Source of the DNA: Roseovarius nubinhibens ISM
Lineage (GTDB): Bacteria > Pseudomonadota > Alphaproteobacteria > Rhodobacterales > Rhodobacteraceae
NCBI RefSeq assembly: GCF_000152625.1
Contig: NZ_CH724156.1
Location: 1,062,966 to 1,126,965 of the forward strand
Reading direction: 5' to 3'
DNA length: 64,000 nt
The notes beneath the pieces were generated by a model. That model was not told the DNA's origin. It did no database searches and worked only from the letters and a program-made list of their open reading frames with translations. This document shows positions 8,723 to 17,514 of this stretch, in pieces; positions within the stretch are counted from its first letter, which is position 1, and each line of letters opens with the position of its first letter. A program made the translations under genes and the position numbers.

Positions 8723-10261
8723 ATGCCTTTGCGCCTGAGGGATTTGATCGACGATTGCTATGAGCGCCTCTATCCCGTTCTGACCGGGCCACCCATGCTT
8801 GCCTTTCTGCCCGCCTTGGTGCTGGCGGGCTATTGGCTCGGGGGTGAACTGGTTCTCGTGGGGTTGGCGCTCGGCTCGCCCGTGATCCTCGTGCTCATCG
8901 GCCTGTTGCGCCCGGGTGACGAGGATGGGCTGCGCATTGAGCGGCGTCTTCGCAATAGTGACAGCTTTGCCGACATGCTCGGGACCATGGTGCAAGCTGC
9001 GGCGCAATCCTCACGGCACACCGGCTGCTTGCTCATCGCCCCCGATGAGCCCGAGGCGCTGCGCGCCCGGCTGGGCGAGGCAGAATTCACCACTGTGATG
9101 CAACAGATACATGATCGCGTCGCCTCGGTCGTCCGAGGCCGCGATCAGGTCCGGCGGCTGGCCGAGGACCGCATTGGTGTCGCAATGGCACCGGTTCATC
9201 GCCTCTCGCATGGCAATGCGCTGCATTTGGCAAACCGACTGCACGCCGCGCTCGAGCCGCATTTCCCGCTCGGCAGTGGCGGTCAGCGCATCTATGTGTC
9301 GATCGGCCTCGCCTTGGCCTCGGATGTCGAGGATGCGGGCGGCGGCGCGTTGTTGGATGCAGCAGAGCAAGCGCTGGCACTCGCCCGCAAGCACCCGCCC
9401 GGCGCTCTGCGCATCTATGCCCAGCGGGCCCCGTCCGGCGGACGTGTGGACCTGCCGCAACTGTCCGACATTCTCGCAGGTCTCGACCGAAGCGAATTCA
9501 CGCCGTGGTATCAGCCGCAGATTTCCACCGACACGGGGCGGGTTTCGGGCATCGAGGCGCTGGCCCGATGGCACCGGGGCAAAGACACGATCATGACACC
9601 AGCCGGCTTTGTCGGCGCGCTGGAAAAGGCGGGGCAAATTCCCCGGCTCGACGAACAGGTACAGATCCGCGCCCTCGCGCAATGGGCCAATTGGCAGGCT
9701 TCCGGCCTCGACATCCCGCAGCTCACGCTCAACCTCTCGCCGCAAACCTTGGGGCAGGTTGATCTCGCGCAACAGCTGGAATGGACCTTTGATCAGTTTG
9801 GCGTGGAGCCCGGGCAAATCTGCCTTGATCTGCCCTATGCCATAGCAGCCCAAACCCGCGCCACGGAACTGATCACAACAATCGCCCGACTGCACCAGAT
9901 GGGATGCCAGCTCGATCTCGATGACTTTTCCGCCAGCGCATTCGACACAGAGCACCCGTTTCACGAGCACATCACGCGCCTCAAACTCTCGGCAAATCTG
10001 ACCCGCAACATCGCCCGGGATACAGCGGCCCAAAGGCGTCTCACCGACCTGATCGAAACCTGCGAACCGCGCGGCATAGAGATCCTCGCCAAGGGCGTCG
10101 AGACGCCGGAAGACCACGCCATTCTGGCGCAATTGGGCTGTCGTCACATTCAAGGCTTTGTCGTGAGCGCCCCCATGGCGGGCCCCGACTGCGCCCGCTG
10201 GCTTGCCGCGCATGGCACCACCCGCGCCGATCTGCCCGACGTGGGCCGATTGGGCGAGTGA
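8723..10261 (+). CDS. Membrane-anchored GGDEF-EAL protein with degenerate catalytic motifs
   Basis: The protein has 512 residues. There is a hydrophobic hairpin at about 24-63 (two membrane segments), then a GGDEF-like domain (about 80-235) in which the signature reads RLAEDRIG (145-152), so it cannot be a normal diguanylate cyclase. A C-terminal EAL domain covers about 250-500. EAL (278-280), DLDDF (398-402) and Lys421 are kept. The motif usually written LEITE is LDLPY, and the conserved AEGVET is AKGVET (Lys457). It may therefore bind c-di-GMP without hydrolysing it efficiently. The ATG at 8723 is preferred, with GGGGA 6-10 bases before it. It sits between ttcA and yidC. Confidence 0.85.
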   Translation: MPLRLRDLIDDCYERLYPVLTGPPMLAFLPALVLAGYWLGGELVLVGLALGSPVILVLIGLLRPGDEDGLRIERRLRNSDSFADMLGTMVQAAAQSSRHTGCLLIAPDEPEALRARLGEAEFTTVMQQIHDRVASVVRGRDQVRRLAEDRIGVAMAPVHRLSHGNALHLANRLHAALEPHFPLGSGGQRIYVSIGLALASDVEDAGGGALLDAAEQALALARKHPPGALRIYAQRAPSGGRVDLPQLSDILAGLDRSEFTPWYQPQISTDTGRVSGIEALARWHRGKDTIMTPAGFVGALEKAGQIPRLDEQVQIRALAQWANWQASGLDIPQLTLNLSPQTLGQVDLAQQLEWTFDQFGVEPGQICLDLPYAIAAQTRATELITTIARLHQMGCQLDLDDFSASAFDTEHPFHEHITRLKLSANLTRNIARDTAAQRRLTDLIETCEPRGIEILAKGVETPEDHAILAQLGCRHIQGFVVSAPMAGPDCARWLAAHGTTRADLPDVGRLGE

Positions 10262-10419
10262 CCATCCCCACCGGAGCCCTAGCCCCGGTAGCCGCCTCGG
10301 CACAGGGCACGGCCAATTCGCGCCCTATCGCCGCAATACAAGGGGAATCCCCTTGACCTTTGGGCCTCTACTCTGTTGAACCGCCGGGAACGCTTCAAAC
10401 AGATGGACGATCCGGCGCA

Positions 10420-12219
10420 ATGGACGATCAAAACAAGAACCTCATTCTCGCGAGTATTCTGAGCCTTCTGGTGATCATCATCTGGACGGTGCTGTTCCCC
10501 GCCGCCGAGACGGATCTTCCCGCAGACACGGTAACGACCACGGCTTCTGCACCGGCAGGCGACACCGCATTGACCCCCGGCAGCGCTGGCGGCGAGGTCA
10601 GCACCGAGACAACTGCGCCGGCAGAGCCCCTCCCCGAGAGCGCCGCGCGCGTCGCGGTCGAAACACCGTCAGTCACCGGCTCGATCTCGCTGCGCGGCGG
10701 GCGGCTCGATGAGCTGGCGCTCAATAATTACCGCGAAAGCCTCGATCCCGGCGCCGAGATCGTCACCCTGCTCAACCCGACAGGCAGCGCCAGCCCTTAT
10801 TACGCACTCTTCGGCTGGGCCCCGGGCACTGGTCTCAACAGCGATTCCGTCCCCGGCGCCAACACGCTCTGGTCGGTGGAATCGGGCGAGACGCTGACCC
10901 CCGAAAGCCCGGTCACCCTGCTTTGGGAGAACGGCCAAGGCCTCACCTTCCGCCGAGAAATCAGCGTCGACGCGAAATACATGTTCACCATCCGCCAGAC
11001 GGTCGAGAACACCGGCGACGCCGCTCCGGTTCTGGCCCCCTACGGGATCATTGCGCGCCATGGCGAACCGGCGGACCTCAAGAATTTCTTCATCCTGCAC
11101 GAAGGCGCGGTGCAGATGGCAGATGGCGAGCTCAACGAGATCGACTACGACGATTTCGAAGGCGCTGGAAACCACACACCGCTGAAAGTCGCCACAAATG
11201 GCTGGACCGGCTTTACCGATCACTACTGGATGACCACCCTGATCCCGCGCGGCGAAACCGGGTTCGACCTGTCGACCTTCCAGGACCCGCGCCGCAACAT
11301 CTATCAGACCACCGTCAAACAGCCCGCGATCACCCTCGAACCGGGTCAGACCGCCGAGGCCACGACCCAGCTTTTTGCCGGTGCCAAGGAATGGGAAACC
11401 ATCCGCAACTATCAAAACAAGGGCGGCGTCGACAAGTTTCTCGACTCGATCGACTGGGGCTGGTTCTTCTTCCTGACCAAACCGATCTTTGCCCTGCTGC
11501 ATTGGCTCAATCAGCAAATCGGCAACATGGGCTGGTCGATCATCGCCCTGACGCTGATCATCAAACTGGTGCTGCTGCCGCTGGCCTATAAATCCTACGT
11601 CTCGATGGCCAAGATGAAGGAACTGCAGCCGCAGATGGAAAAGATCAAAGAGCGTGCAGGCGACGACCGTCAGGCGCTTCAGAAAGAAATGATGGCGCTC
11701 TACAAGAAGGAAAAGGTCAACCCGGCCTCCGGCTGTCTGCCGATCCTTCTGCAGATCCCGATCTTCTTCTCGCTCTACAAGGTGATCTTCGTCACGCTCG
11801 AACTGCGCCACGCGCCTTGGATCGGCTGGATCCGCGACCTTTCGGCCCCCGATCCCTCGTCGCTCTATAACCTCTGGGGTCTACTGCCCTGGAACGCGCC
11901 CGAACCCGGCTCGCTGCTGGCACTGATCTTCATCGGCATCCTGCCGCTCTTGCTCGGTATCTCGATGTGGCTGCAGCAAAAACTGAACCCGGCGCCCACC
12001 GACCCGACGCAAAAGATGGTCTTCGCCTGGATGCCGTGGATCTTCATGTTCATGCTCGGCAGCTTTGCCAGCGGGCTCGTGGTCTACTGGATCGCCAACA
12101 ACACGATCACCTTTACCCAGCAATACGCCATCATGCGCAGCCAAGGGTACAAACCGGACGTGTTCGGCAACATCAAGTCGGGCTTCAAGCGCACGCGCAA
12201 AACCGACGATAAAAAGTGA
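10420..12219 (+). CDS. yidC: Membrane protein insertase YidC
   Basis: The protein has 599 residues. It has an N-terminal membrane anchor (LILASILSLLVIIIWTVLF), a long Thr/Ala/Pro-rich periplasmic linker, a large periplasmic P1 domain (about 90-350), and the conserved C-terminal five-helix insertase core starting near KPIFALLHWLNQQIGNMGWSI. The core includes the cytoplasmic coiled hairpin MKELQPQMEKIKERAGDDRQ and the NPASGCLPILLQIPIFFSLY segment. It inserts proteins into the inner membrane alone or with SecYEG. ATG 10420 fits the family start. Its stop overlaps the ATG of the MOSC gene (TGATG). The usual rpmH-rnpA neighbours are not immediately upstream. Confidence 0.97.
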   Translation: MDDQNKNLILASILSLLVIIIWTVLFPAAETDLPADTVTTTASAPAGDTALTPGSAGGEVSTETTAPAEPLPESAARVAVETPSVTGSISLRGGRLDELALNNYRESLDPGAEIVTLLNPTGSASPYYALFGWAPGTGLNSDSVPGANTLWSVESGETLTPESPVTLLWENGQGLTFRREISVDAKYMFTIRQTVENTGDAAPVLAPYGIIARHGEPADLKNFFILHEGAVQMADGELNEIDYDDFEGAGNHTPLKVATNGWTGFTDHYWMTTLIPRGETGFDLSTFQDPRRNIYQTTVKQPAITLEPGQTAEATTQLFAGAKEWETIRNYQNKGGVDKFLDSIDWGWFFFLTKPIFALLHWLNQQIGNMGWSIIALTLIIKLVLLPLAYKSYVSMAKMKELQPQMEKIKERAGDDRQALQKEMMALYKKEKVNPASGCLPILLQIPIFFSLYKVIFVTLELRHAPWIGWIRDLSAPDPSSLYNLWGLLPWNAPEPGSLLALIFIGILPLLLGISMWLQQKLNPAPTDPTQKMVFAWMPWIFMFMLGSFASGLVVYWIANNTITFTQQYAIMRSQGYKPDVFGNIKSGFKRTRKTDDKK

Positions 12220-12962
12220 TGAAACTGGCCGCTCTCTGGCGACACCCGATCAAGTCGCATGGCCGCGAGGCCCTGACCGAGGTCACGCTGAGCCCGGGGC
12301 AAACCATGCCCTGGGACCGGCGCTGGGCGGTGGCGCATGAGGCGGCCAAAATTGACGGCGACGGCTGGGCCCATTGCGCCAATTTCTCGCGCGCCGCCAA
12401 AGAGCCCAGCCTCATGGCGATCACCGCAACAAGTGACGAGGCCGAAAACCGCGTGACCCTGCGCCACCCGGACCTCGCCCCGCTGCGCTTTGATCCCGAC
12501 AATGAAGCGCAGGCCTTTCTCGATTGGATCCGCCCCTTGATGTCCGAGGGCCGCGCCCAGCCTGCGCGGCTCGTGCGCGCCCCGGGACGCGGCATGACCG
12601 ATAGCGATTTCCCCTCGATCAGCCTGCTCAACCGCGCCTCGCATGACGCAGTCGCGAGCCATTTGGGCCGCGAGGATCTGTCGATGGAACGCTGGCGCGG
12701 CAATCTTCATATCGAGGGCGCCGAAGCTTGGGAGGAATTCTCCTGGCTCGGGCGCAGCCTGCGCATCGGCGAGGCCATCCTTGATATCCGCGAACGCATC
12801 ACCCGCTGCATGGCCACAACGGCCAATCCGGCCACCGGCGAACGCGACGCAGACACGCTCGGCGCGCTGCGCGACGGCTTTGGGCATCAGGAATTTGGCG
12901 TCTACGCCGTGGTGCGCCAAGGCGGCACGCTGCGCCGAGGCGATACGGTCGAGGTACTCTGA
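12219..12962 (+). CDS. MOSC domain-containing protein
   Basis: The protein has 247 residues. It has an N-terminal MOSC beta-barrel (LWRHPIKSHGREAL) and a MOSC domain with WRGNLHIEGAEAWEE and RCMATTANPATG, containing the conserved cysteine that may carry sulfur. MOSC proteins relate to the C-terminal domain of molybdenum cofactor sulfurase, and members such as YcbX and YiiM detoxify N-hydroxylated compounds. The start codon overlaps the yidC stop by one base and engB begins one base after the stop, so translation is probably coupled. The placement between yidC and engB is a conserved alphaproteobacterial order. The substrate is unknown. Confidence 0.88.
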   Translation: MKLAALWRHPIKSHGREALTEVTLSPGQTMPWDRRWAVAHEAAKIDGDGWAHCANFSRAAKEPSLMAITATSDEAENRVTLRHPDLAPLRFDPDNEAQAFLDWIRPLMSEGRAQPARLVRAPGRGMTDSDFPSISLLNRASHDAVASHLGREDLSMERWRGNLHIEGAEAWEEFSWLGRSLRIGEAILDIRERITRCMATTANPATGERDADTLGALRDGFGHQEFGVYAVVRQGGTLRRGDTVEVL

Positions 12963-12963
12963 C

Positions 12964-13614
12964 ATGGCGCTCCCCTTCCCTCTCGTCGAAGACCCGGACC
13001 CCCAGACCCTTGAACGCGGGCGCAAGCTCTTCCTTGGCGAGGTCGACTTTCTCAAAGGTGTCGTCGCCATGTCCGGCCTGCCGCCCGCCGACCGGATCGA
13101 GGTCTGTTTCGCCGGCCGCTCAAATGTCGGCAAATCGAGCCTGATCAACGCGCTAACCGGCCGCAAGGCGCTGGCCCGCGCCTCCAACACGCCGGGCCGG
13201 ACCCAAGAGGTGAACTTCTTCACCATGGCCGACAGTCATTATCTCGTCGACCTGCCCGGCTATGGCTATGCCAATGCGCCGCTGCCCATCGTGGCCAAAT
13301 GGCAAGCGCTGCTCAAATCCTATCTCTCGGGCCGTGCCAACCTGCGCCGCGCCTTCGTGCTCATCGATGCGCGCCACGGCGTCAAAGCCGTCGATGAAGA
13401 AATCATGGCCCTGCTCGACAGCTCTGCCGTGACCTTCCAGACCGTGCTGACCAAGGCTGACAAGGTCAAAGAGGCCGAACGCGAGAAGATTCTGACACAG
13501 GTGCGCAGCCGCCTTGCCACCCATCCCGCCGCCTTCCCCGAGCTGATCGTCACCTCGAGCGAAAAGGGCTGGGGCATCCCCACCCTGCGCGCCACGATCG
13601 CGAGCCTCGTCTGA
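12964..13614 (+). CDS. engB: Ribosome biogenesis GTPase EngB/YihA/YsxC
   Basis: The protein has 216 residues. All GTPase motifs are visible: G1 GRSNVGKSS, G2 region NTPGRTQ, G3 DLPGYG, G4 TKAD and a G5-like TSS. EngB is a circularly regular TRAFAC GTPase needed for large-subunit assembly and, in many bacteria, for cell division. The frame is open further upstream, but ATG 12964 directly follows the MOSC stop and MALPFPLVEDP matches the usual start. It is followed after 141 bases by argB. Confidence 0.96.
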   Translation: MALPFPLVEDPDPQTLERGRKLFLGEVDFLKGVVAMSGLPPADRIEVCFAGRSNVGKSSLINALTGRKALARASNTPGRTQEVNFFTMADSHYLVDLPGYGYANAPLPIVAKWQALLKSYLSGRANLRRAFVLIDARHGVKAVDEEIMALLDSSAVTFQTVLTKADKVKEAEREKILTQVRSRLATHPAAFPELIVTSSEKGWGIPTLRATIASLV

Positions 13615-13755
13615 CGCCCCGGCTCTTTCTGGTATCAAATACCCCTGCGCCGACGCCCGCCCGACACAGTGCGGCCCCTGAGGCGCGCCCAGTTTGGCTT
13701 CCCCTTGCAAGCGCGCGGGCTTGCGGCGATAAACGGCCAAACAAGGATCACCGAG

Positions 13756-14619
13756 ATGAAGACACGCCCTATGAACCGTGACTGGATTGCCACCGCCCGC
13801 ACGCTGAGCGAGGCCCTGCCCTACCTGCAGCGCTATGACGACGCCATCGTCGTGATCAAGCTCGGCGGTCATGCCATGGGCAGTGACGAGGCGATGGAAA
13901 CCTTCGCCCGCGACGTGGTGCTGATGCGTCAGGTCGGCGTGAACCCGGTTGTGGTCCATGGCGGCGGCCCGATGATCAACGAGATGCTCGGCCGTCTCGA
14001 CATTCAGTCCGAATTCGTCAACGGCAAGCGCGTCACGGACGAGGCCACGATGGAAGTGGTCGAGATGGTCCTCTCGGGCCGCGTGAACAAGCGGATCGTC
14101 GCGGCGATCAACGCGCAGGGCGGCCGCGCGGTGGGGCTCTCGGGCAAGGATGCGAACCTCGTCACCTGCACCCCGGCCAATCCCGAACTGGGTCTCGTTG
14201 GCGATCCGACCAAGGTCGATCCCTCGATTCTGCACACGCTTTTCCGCGACGATATGATCCCGGTGATCGCCCCCTTGGGCGCGGGCGAGAACGGCGAAAC
14301 CTATAATATCAACGGCGATACGGCTGCGGGGGCGATTGCGGCGGCGTTGCGGGCGGATCGGTTGTTGTTGTTGACGGATATCGATGGGGTGCGGGATGCG
14401 GAGGGTCGGGTGATCACCGAGCTGACGGCGCAGGACATTCACGATCTCGTCGCGGATGGCACGATTGCGGGCGGCATGATCCCCAAGACCGAGACCGCGC
14501 TGGCGGCGATCGAGGGCGGCGTGCGCGCGGTTGTGATCCTTGACGGGCGGGCGCCCAATGCGCCGCTGCTCGAGCTCTTCACCGATCACGGGGCCGGTTC
14601 AATTATCCGTGCAAAGTGA
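13756..14619 (+). CDS. argB: Acetylglutamate kinase
   Basis: The protein has 287 residues of the amino-acid kinase family. IKLGGHAM binds the ATP phosphate and [14 protein letters not shown] binds the acetylglutamate region. [30 protein letters not shown] and RAVVILDGR complete the fold. It phosphorylates N-acetylglutamate in arginine biosynthesis. The N-terminal helix ([23 protein letters not shown]) is the extension used for arginine feedback inhibition in the hexameric class, which suggests an arginine-regulated enzyme. AAGGATC lies 8-14 bases before ATG 13756. Confidence 0.97.
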   Translation: MKTRPMNRDWIATARTLSEALPYLQRYDDAIVVIKLGGHAMGSDEAMETFARDVVLMRQVGVNPVVVHGGGPMINEMLGRLDIQSEFVNGKRVTDEATMEVVEMVLSGRVNKRIVAAINAQGGRAVGLSGKDANLVTCTPANPELGLVGDPTKVDPSILHTLFRDDMIPVIAPLGAGENGETYNINGDTAAGAIAAALRADRLLLLTDIDGVRDAEGRVITELTAQDIHDLVADGTIAGGMIPKTETALAAIEGGVRAVVILDGRAPNAPLLELFTDHGAGSIIRAK

Positions 14620-14662
14620 CGGCTTTGCTTGCGTGACACGCCGGGCCGCCTAAGGTCTGCCC

Positions 14663-15457
14663 ATGCAAAACGAAGCCCTCATCCGCCTCAGCGTCTTCCT
14701 CGGCCTCTTCGCGCTTTTCGCGCTGATCGAAGCCTATGCGCCCCGCCGCGCCCGCGTGCAACCGCGCGGCAAGCGCTGGCTAACCAATTGGTCTATCGTC
14801 ATAATATCCACCCTCGCCCTGCGGGCCTTGGCCTTTGGTCTGCCCCTCTTGGCGGTGGGGGCAGCCATCGATGCCGAGGCGCAGGGATGGGGTCTCTTCA
14901 ACGCCGTGGCCCTGCCCTATTGGGTCGAGGTGGTCGTCGCGATCCTGCTGTTGGATCTGGCGATCTGGACGCAGCATCTGGTGACCCACAAGGTGCCGCT
15001 CTTGTGGCGGCTGCACCGGGTGCACCATGCGGATAGGGATGTGGATGTGACCACGGCGATCCGGTTTCACCCGGTGGAAATCGCCCTGTCGATGCTGCTC
15101 AAGATCGGCTTGGTCTATCTTCTTGGCCTGCCCGCATTGGCGGTGATCCTCTTTGAAATCATCCTCAACGGGACGGCGATGTTCAACCATTCCAACCTGA
15201 AATTGCCTGTCGGTATCGAGGCGGTATTGCGTCGGTTTCTCGTCACCCCTGATATGCACCGGGTTCACCACTCGATTCACCGCGACGAACATGACAGCAA
15301 TTACGGCTTTGCACTCTCGATCTGGGACCGTATCTTTGGCACTTACATCCCGCAGCCGCGGGGCGGGCATGACGGGATGACGACCGGGCTGCAGTGGCAG
15401 GACGAGCGGCCCGCGAAATTGGGGTGGAGCCTATGGTTGCCGTTCAGGCGCAAGTGA
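14663..15457 (+). CDS. Sterol desaturase / fatty-acid hydroxylase family membrane protein
   Basis: The protein has 264 residues with about four hydrophobic helices and the eight-histidine di-iron pattern: HLVTH, HRVHHAD, FNHSN and HRVHHSIHRDEHD. These non-haem di-iron membrane enzymes hydroxylate or desaturate lipids, carotenoids or sterol-like molecules. Bacterial members at this length are often of unknown substrate. AAGG precedes ATG 14663. The last 25 bases overlap the next gene, suggesting translational coupling with a ferredoxin-like protein that could supply electrons. Confidence 0.9.
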   Translation: MQNEALIRLSVFLGLFALFALIEAYAPRRARVQPRGKRWLTNWSIVIISTLALRALAFGLPLLAVGAAIDAEAQGWGLFNAVALPYWVEVVVAILLLDLAIWTQHLVTHKVPLLWRLHRVHHADRDVDVTTAIRFHPVEIALSMLLKIGLVYLLGLPALAVILFEIILNGTAMFNHSNLKLPVGIEAVLRRFLVTPDMHRVHHSIHRDEHDSNYGFALSIWDRIFGTYIPQPRGGHDGMTTGLQWQDERPAKLGWSLWLPFRRK

Positions 15458-16086
15458 CTTTCGACAGCATCGCGGAGCGCGCCGCCAAAGAGCGTCTCGC
15501 CGTGATGTGCGCGCTGCATGAAAAAGGCGACACGATCCTGCTCTTGGGGCCGGAAGCGGATTTCTGGACCCTCTTCAAGACCTCGCCCGAGTATCAGGAC
15601 AAGACCCCCGATCCGATGGATCGCTGGTCGTCGCGGGTGATCACCGCCATTGCCGAGGAGATCGGGGCCGAGCCGCTCTTTCCCTTTGGCGGGCCGCCCT
15701 ATCAGCCGTTCCTACGCTGGGCGCTGCGGTCGGGCTGGGCCTGGTCGAGCCCGGTGCGGATGCTGGTCCATGACCGGGCGGGGATGATGATTTCGTTTCG
15801 CGGCGGATTGCGGGTCGCGGGCGAGATGGATCTGCCCACGCCGCCCAAGGCCGCGCCATGCGAAAGCTGCGAGGACAAGCCCTGCACCACCGGATGCCCG
15901 GTGGGGGCGCTGAGCGACCAGCATTTCTACAAGGTCGACGACTGCTATGATTACCTCGACACGCTGCCCGGCGCGATCTGCCGCAAGGGCGGCTGTCGGG
16001 CGCGGCTCGCCTGTCCGGTGAGCGCGAAATTTGACCGCGACCCGGCGCAATCGGCGCTGCATATGTCCTATTTTCACCGAAAGTGA
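15433..16086 (+). CDS. Ferredoxin-like iron-sulfur protein
   Basis: The protein has 217 residues. The N-terminal half has no motif I can name. The C-terminal part has a cysteine cluster CESCEDKPCTTGCPVGAL followed by CRKGGCRARLACPVS. The spacing resembles the 4Fe-4S modules of epoxyqueuosine reductase (QueG/COG1600) and related electron-transfer proteins, but the corrinoid-binding and catalytic parts of QueG are absent. GGGGTGGAG precedes ATG 15433 inside the end of the hydroxylase gene. I infer a role as electron donor or partner for that membrane di-iron enzyme; it remains unproven. Confidence 0.75.
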   Translation: MVAVQAQVTFDSIAERAAKERLAVMCALHEKGDTILLLGPEADFWTLFKTSPEYQDKTPDPMDRWSSRVITAIAEEIGAEPLFPFGGPPYQPFLRWALRSGWAWSSPVRMLVHDRAGMMISFRGGLRVAGEMDLPTPPKAAPCESCEDKPCTTGCPVGALSDQHFYKVDDCYDYLDTLPGAICRKGGCRARLACPVSAKFDRDPAQSALHMSYFHRK

Positions 16087-16117
16087 TGGTCACAGGTTTT
16101 TGTGAAGGAATGAGTAA

Positions 16118-16615
16118 ATGCCAAAGCGATTGATCCTGATGCGCCATGCCAAGAGCAGCTGGAACCATCCCGGGCTTGAGGATCACGACCGCCCGCTGAA
16201 CGAGCGGGGCCGGCAGTCGGCGCAGGCGCTGGGCGTCTGGCTGCGGGCGCAGGGCTATGTGCCCGATGCGATCCTGAGCTCGACCGCCACCCGCACCCGC
16301 GAGAGCGCCGCGATGCTCTGCTTTGACGATGTGCCGGCCACATTCACCCATGATCTCTATCTCGCCGATGCGGGCGACATGATCGCCACGCTGCGCAAGG
16401 CCGAGGGCGACTGTGTGCTGCTGCTGGGCCATAATCCGGGCATCGCCTGGCTTGCCGAGCTGTTGGTGGCGCGTCCGCCCGCCCATGGGCGTTTTGCCGA
16501 TTACCCGACGGGGGCGACACTGGTCGCGGATTTCGGGATCGACGCCTGGGCCGAGCTTGAGCCCGAGACGGGCAAGGTGGTGAATTTCACCGTGCCGCGC
16601 GATCTGTTGGGCTAA
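16118..16615 (+). CDS. SixA-type histidine phosphatase family protein
   Basis: The protein has 165 residues. The catalytic LMRHAKSSW (Arg9-His10) at the N-terminus, RPLNERGRQSAQALG, SSTATRTRESA and LLGHNPGI (second histidine) match the branch of the histidine phosphatase superfamily that includes SixA. E. coli SixA dephosphorylates phosphohistidine in NPr of the nitrogen-related PTS. Many alphaproteobacterial homologues are annotated only by family. AAGGAATG precedes ATG 16118. It stands alone downstream of the ferredoxin-like gene. Confidence 0.87.
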   Translation: MPKRLILMRHAKSSWNHPGLEDHDRPLNERGRQSAQALGVWLRAQGYVPDAILSSTATRTRESAAMLCFDDVPATFTHDLYLADAGDMIATLRKAEGDCVLLLGHNPGIAWLAELLVARPPAHGRFADYPTGATLVADFGIDAWAELEPETGKVVNFTVPRDLLG

Positions 16616-16646
16616 GCGACCTGCCACCCATCACAGCCGCAAAAGA

Positions 16647-16673
16647 AAACGCGCCGCAGAGGGCGGCGCGTTT
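16647..16673 (-). terminator. Terminator of the aap operon
   Basis: An 11-bp perfect stem (AAACGCGCCGC / GCGGCGCGTTT) with an AGAGG loop is followed on the minus strand by a T-rich TTCTTTT. It is placed 38 bases after the aapP stop, between it and the convergent phosphatase gene. The stem shares 10 bases with the pdhC terminator. Confidence 0.85.
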
Positions 16674-16710
16674 CCGTATTGGTAAAGAGCACTGGCCGAT
16701 CCGGGGCCGA

Positions 16711-17502
16711 TCAGTGGCCGAGGATCTGGCTGAGGAACAGCTTGGTCCGGTCGCTCTTGGGGTTGTTGAAGAACTCTTCGGGTTCGTTCTGTTCGACGAT
16801 CTGGCCTTGGTCCATGAAGATGACCCGGTTCGCCACCTGACGGGCAAAGCCCATCTCATGGGTCACGCAGAGCATGGTCATGCCTTCCTCGGCGAGCTCG
16901 ATCATCGTGTCGAGCACCTCTTTGATCATCTCGGGGTCGAGCGCCGAGGTGGGTTCGTCAAAGAGCATGATCCGCGGCTTCATGCAGAGCGAGCGGGCAA
17001 TCGCCACACGCTGCTGCTGACCACCCGAGAGCTGGCCGGGGTATTTGTTGGCCTGATCGGGGATCTTCACCTTTTCGAGGAAATGCATCGCCGTATCGAC
17101 GGCCTCTTTGCGCGGCACCTTGCGCACCCAGATGGGCGCGAGGGTGCAGTTTTCGAGGATGGTCAGATGCGGGAAGAGGTTGAAGTGCTGAAAGCACATG
17201 CCCACTTCGCGACGGATCTTGTCGATGTTTTTCAGGTCCGACGTCAGTTCGGTCCCATCGACGATGATCTGCCCCTGCTGATGTTCCTCGAGCCGGTTGA
17301 TGCAGCGGATCATCGTCGATTTCCCCGAGCCAGACGGCCCGGCGATGACGATCCGTTCGCCTCGGTTCACGGTCAGGTTGATGTCACGCAACACATGGAA
17401 CGAGCCGTACCATTTGTTCATGTTGGTGATCTGGATCGCGATCTCGTCCGAGATCTGCATTTTGGAGCGATCGATTTCGCGGTCGGTAACAAGATCAGAC
17501 AT
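16711..17502 (-). CDS. aapP: General L-amino acid ABC transporter ATP-binding protein AapP/BztD
   Basis: The protein has 263 residues. It has Walker A ([10 protein letters not shown]), the signature LSGGQQQR, Walker B ([12 protein letters not shown]) and the switch histidine in VTHEMGFA. It belongs to the polar amino-acid (HisP/GlnQ) subfamily. The length equals BztD of Rhodobacter capsulatus and AapP of Rhizobium. It powers uptake of glutamate, aspartate, glutamine, asparagine and other L-amino acids. It is the last gene of aapJ-aapQ-aapM-aapP, starting 12 bases after aapM. Confidence 0.95.
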   Translation of the reverse strand: MSDLVTDREIDRSKMQISDEIAIQITNMNKWYGSFHVLRDINLTVNRGERIVIAGPSGSGKSTMIRCINRLEEHQQGQIIVDGTELTSDLKNIDKIRREVGMCFQHFNLFPHLTILENCTLAPIWVRKVPRKEAVDTAMHFLEKVKIPDQANKYPGQLSGGQQQRVAIARSLCMKPRIMLFDEPTSALDPEMIKEVLDTMIELAEEGMTMLCVTHEMGFARQVANRVIFMDQGQIVEQNEPEEFFNNPKSDRTKLFLSQILGH

Positions 17503-17514
17503 AGCGTGATCTCC

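Noticed and set aside
13153..14589. 478-codon open frame antisense to engB and argB
   Set aside because: Its sequence is low-complexity Arg/His/Gly, and both sense genes are well-supported housekeeping genes.
15641..16627. 328-codon minus-strand open frame across the ferredoxin-like and phosphatase genes
   Set aside because: It is antisense to two genes with motifs, with no ribosome binding site or recognisable domain.
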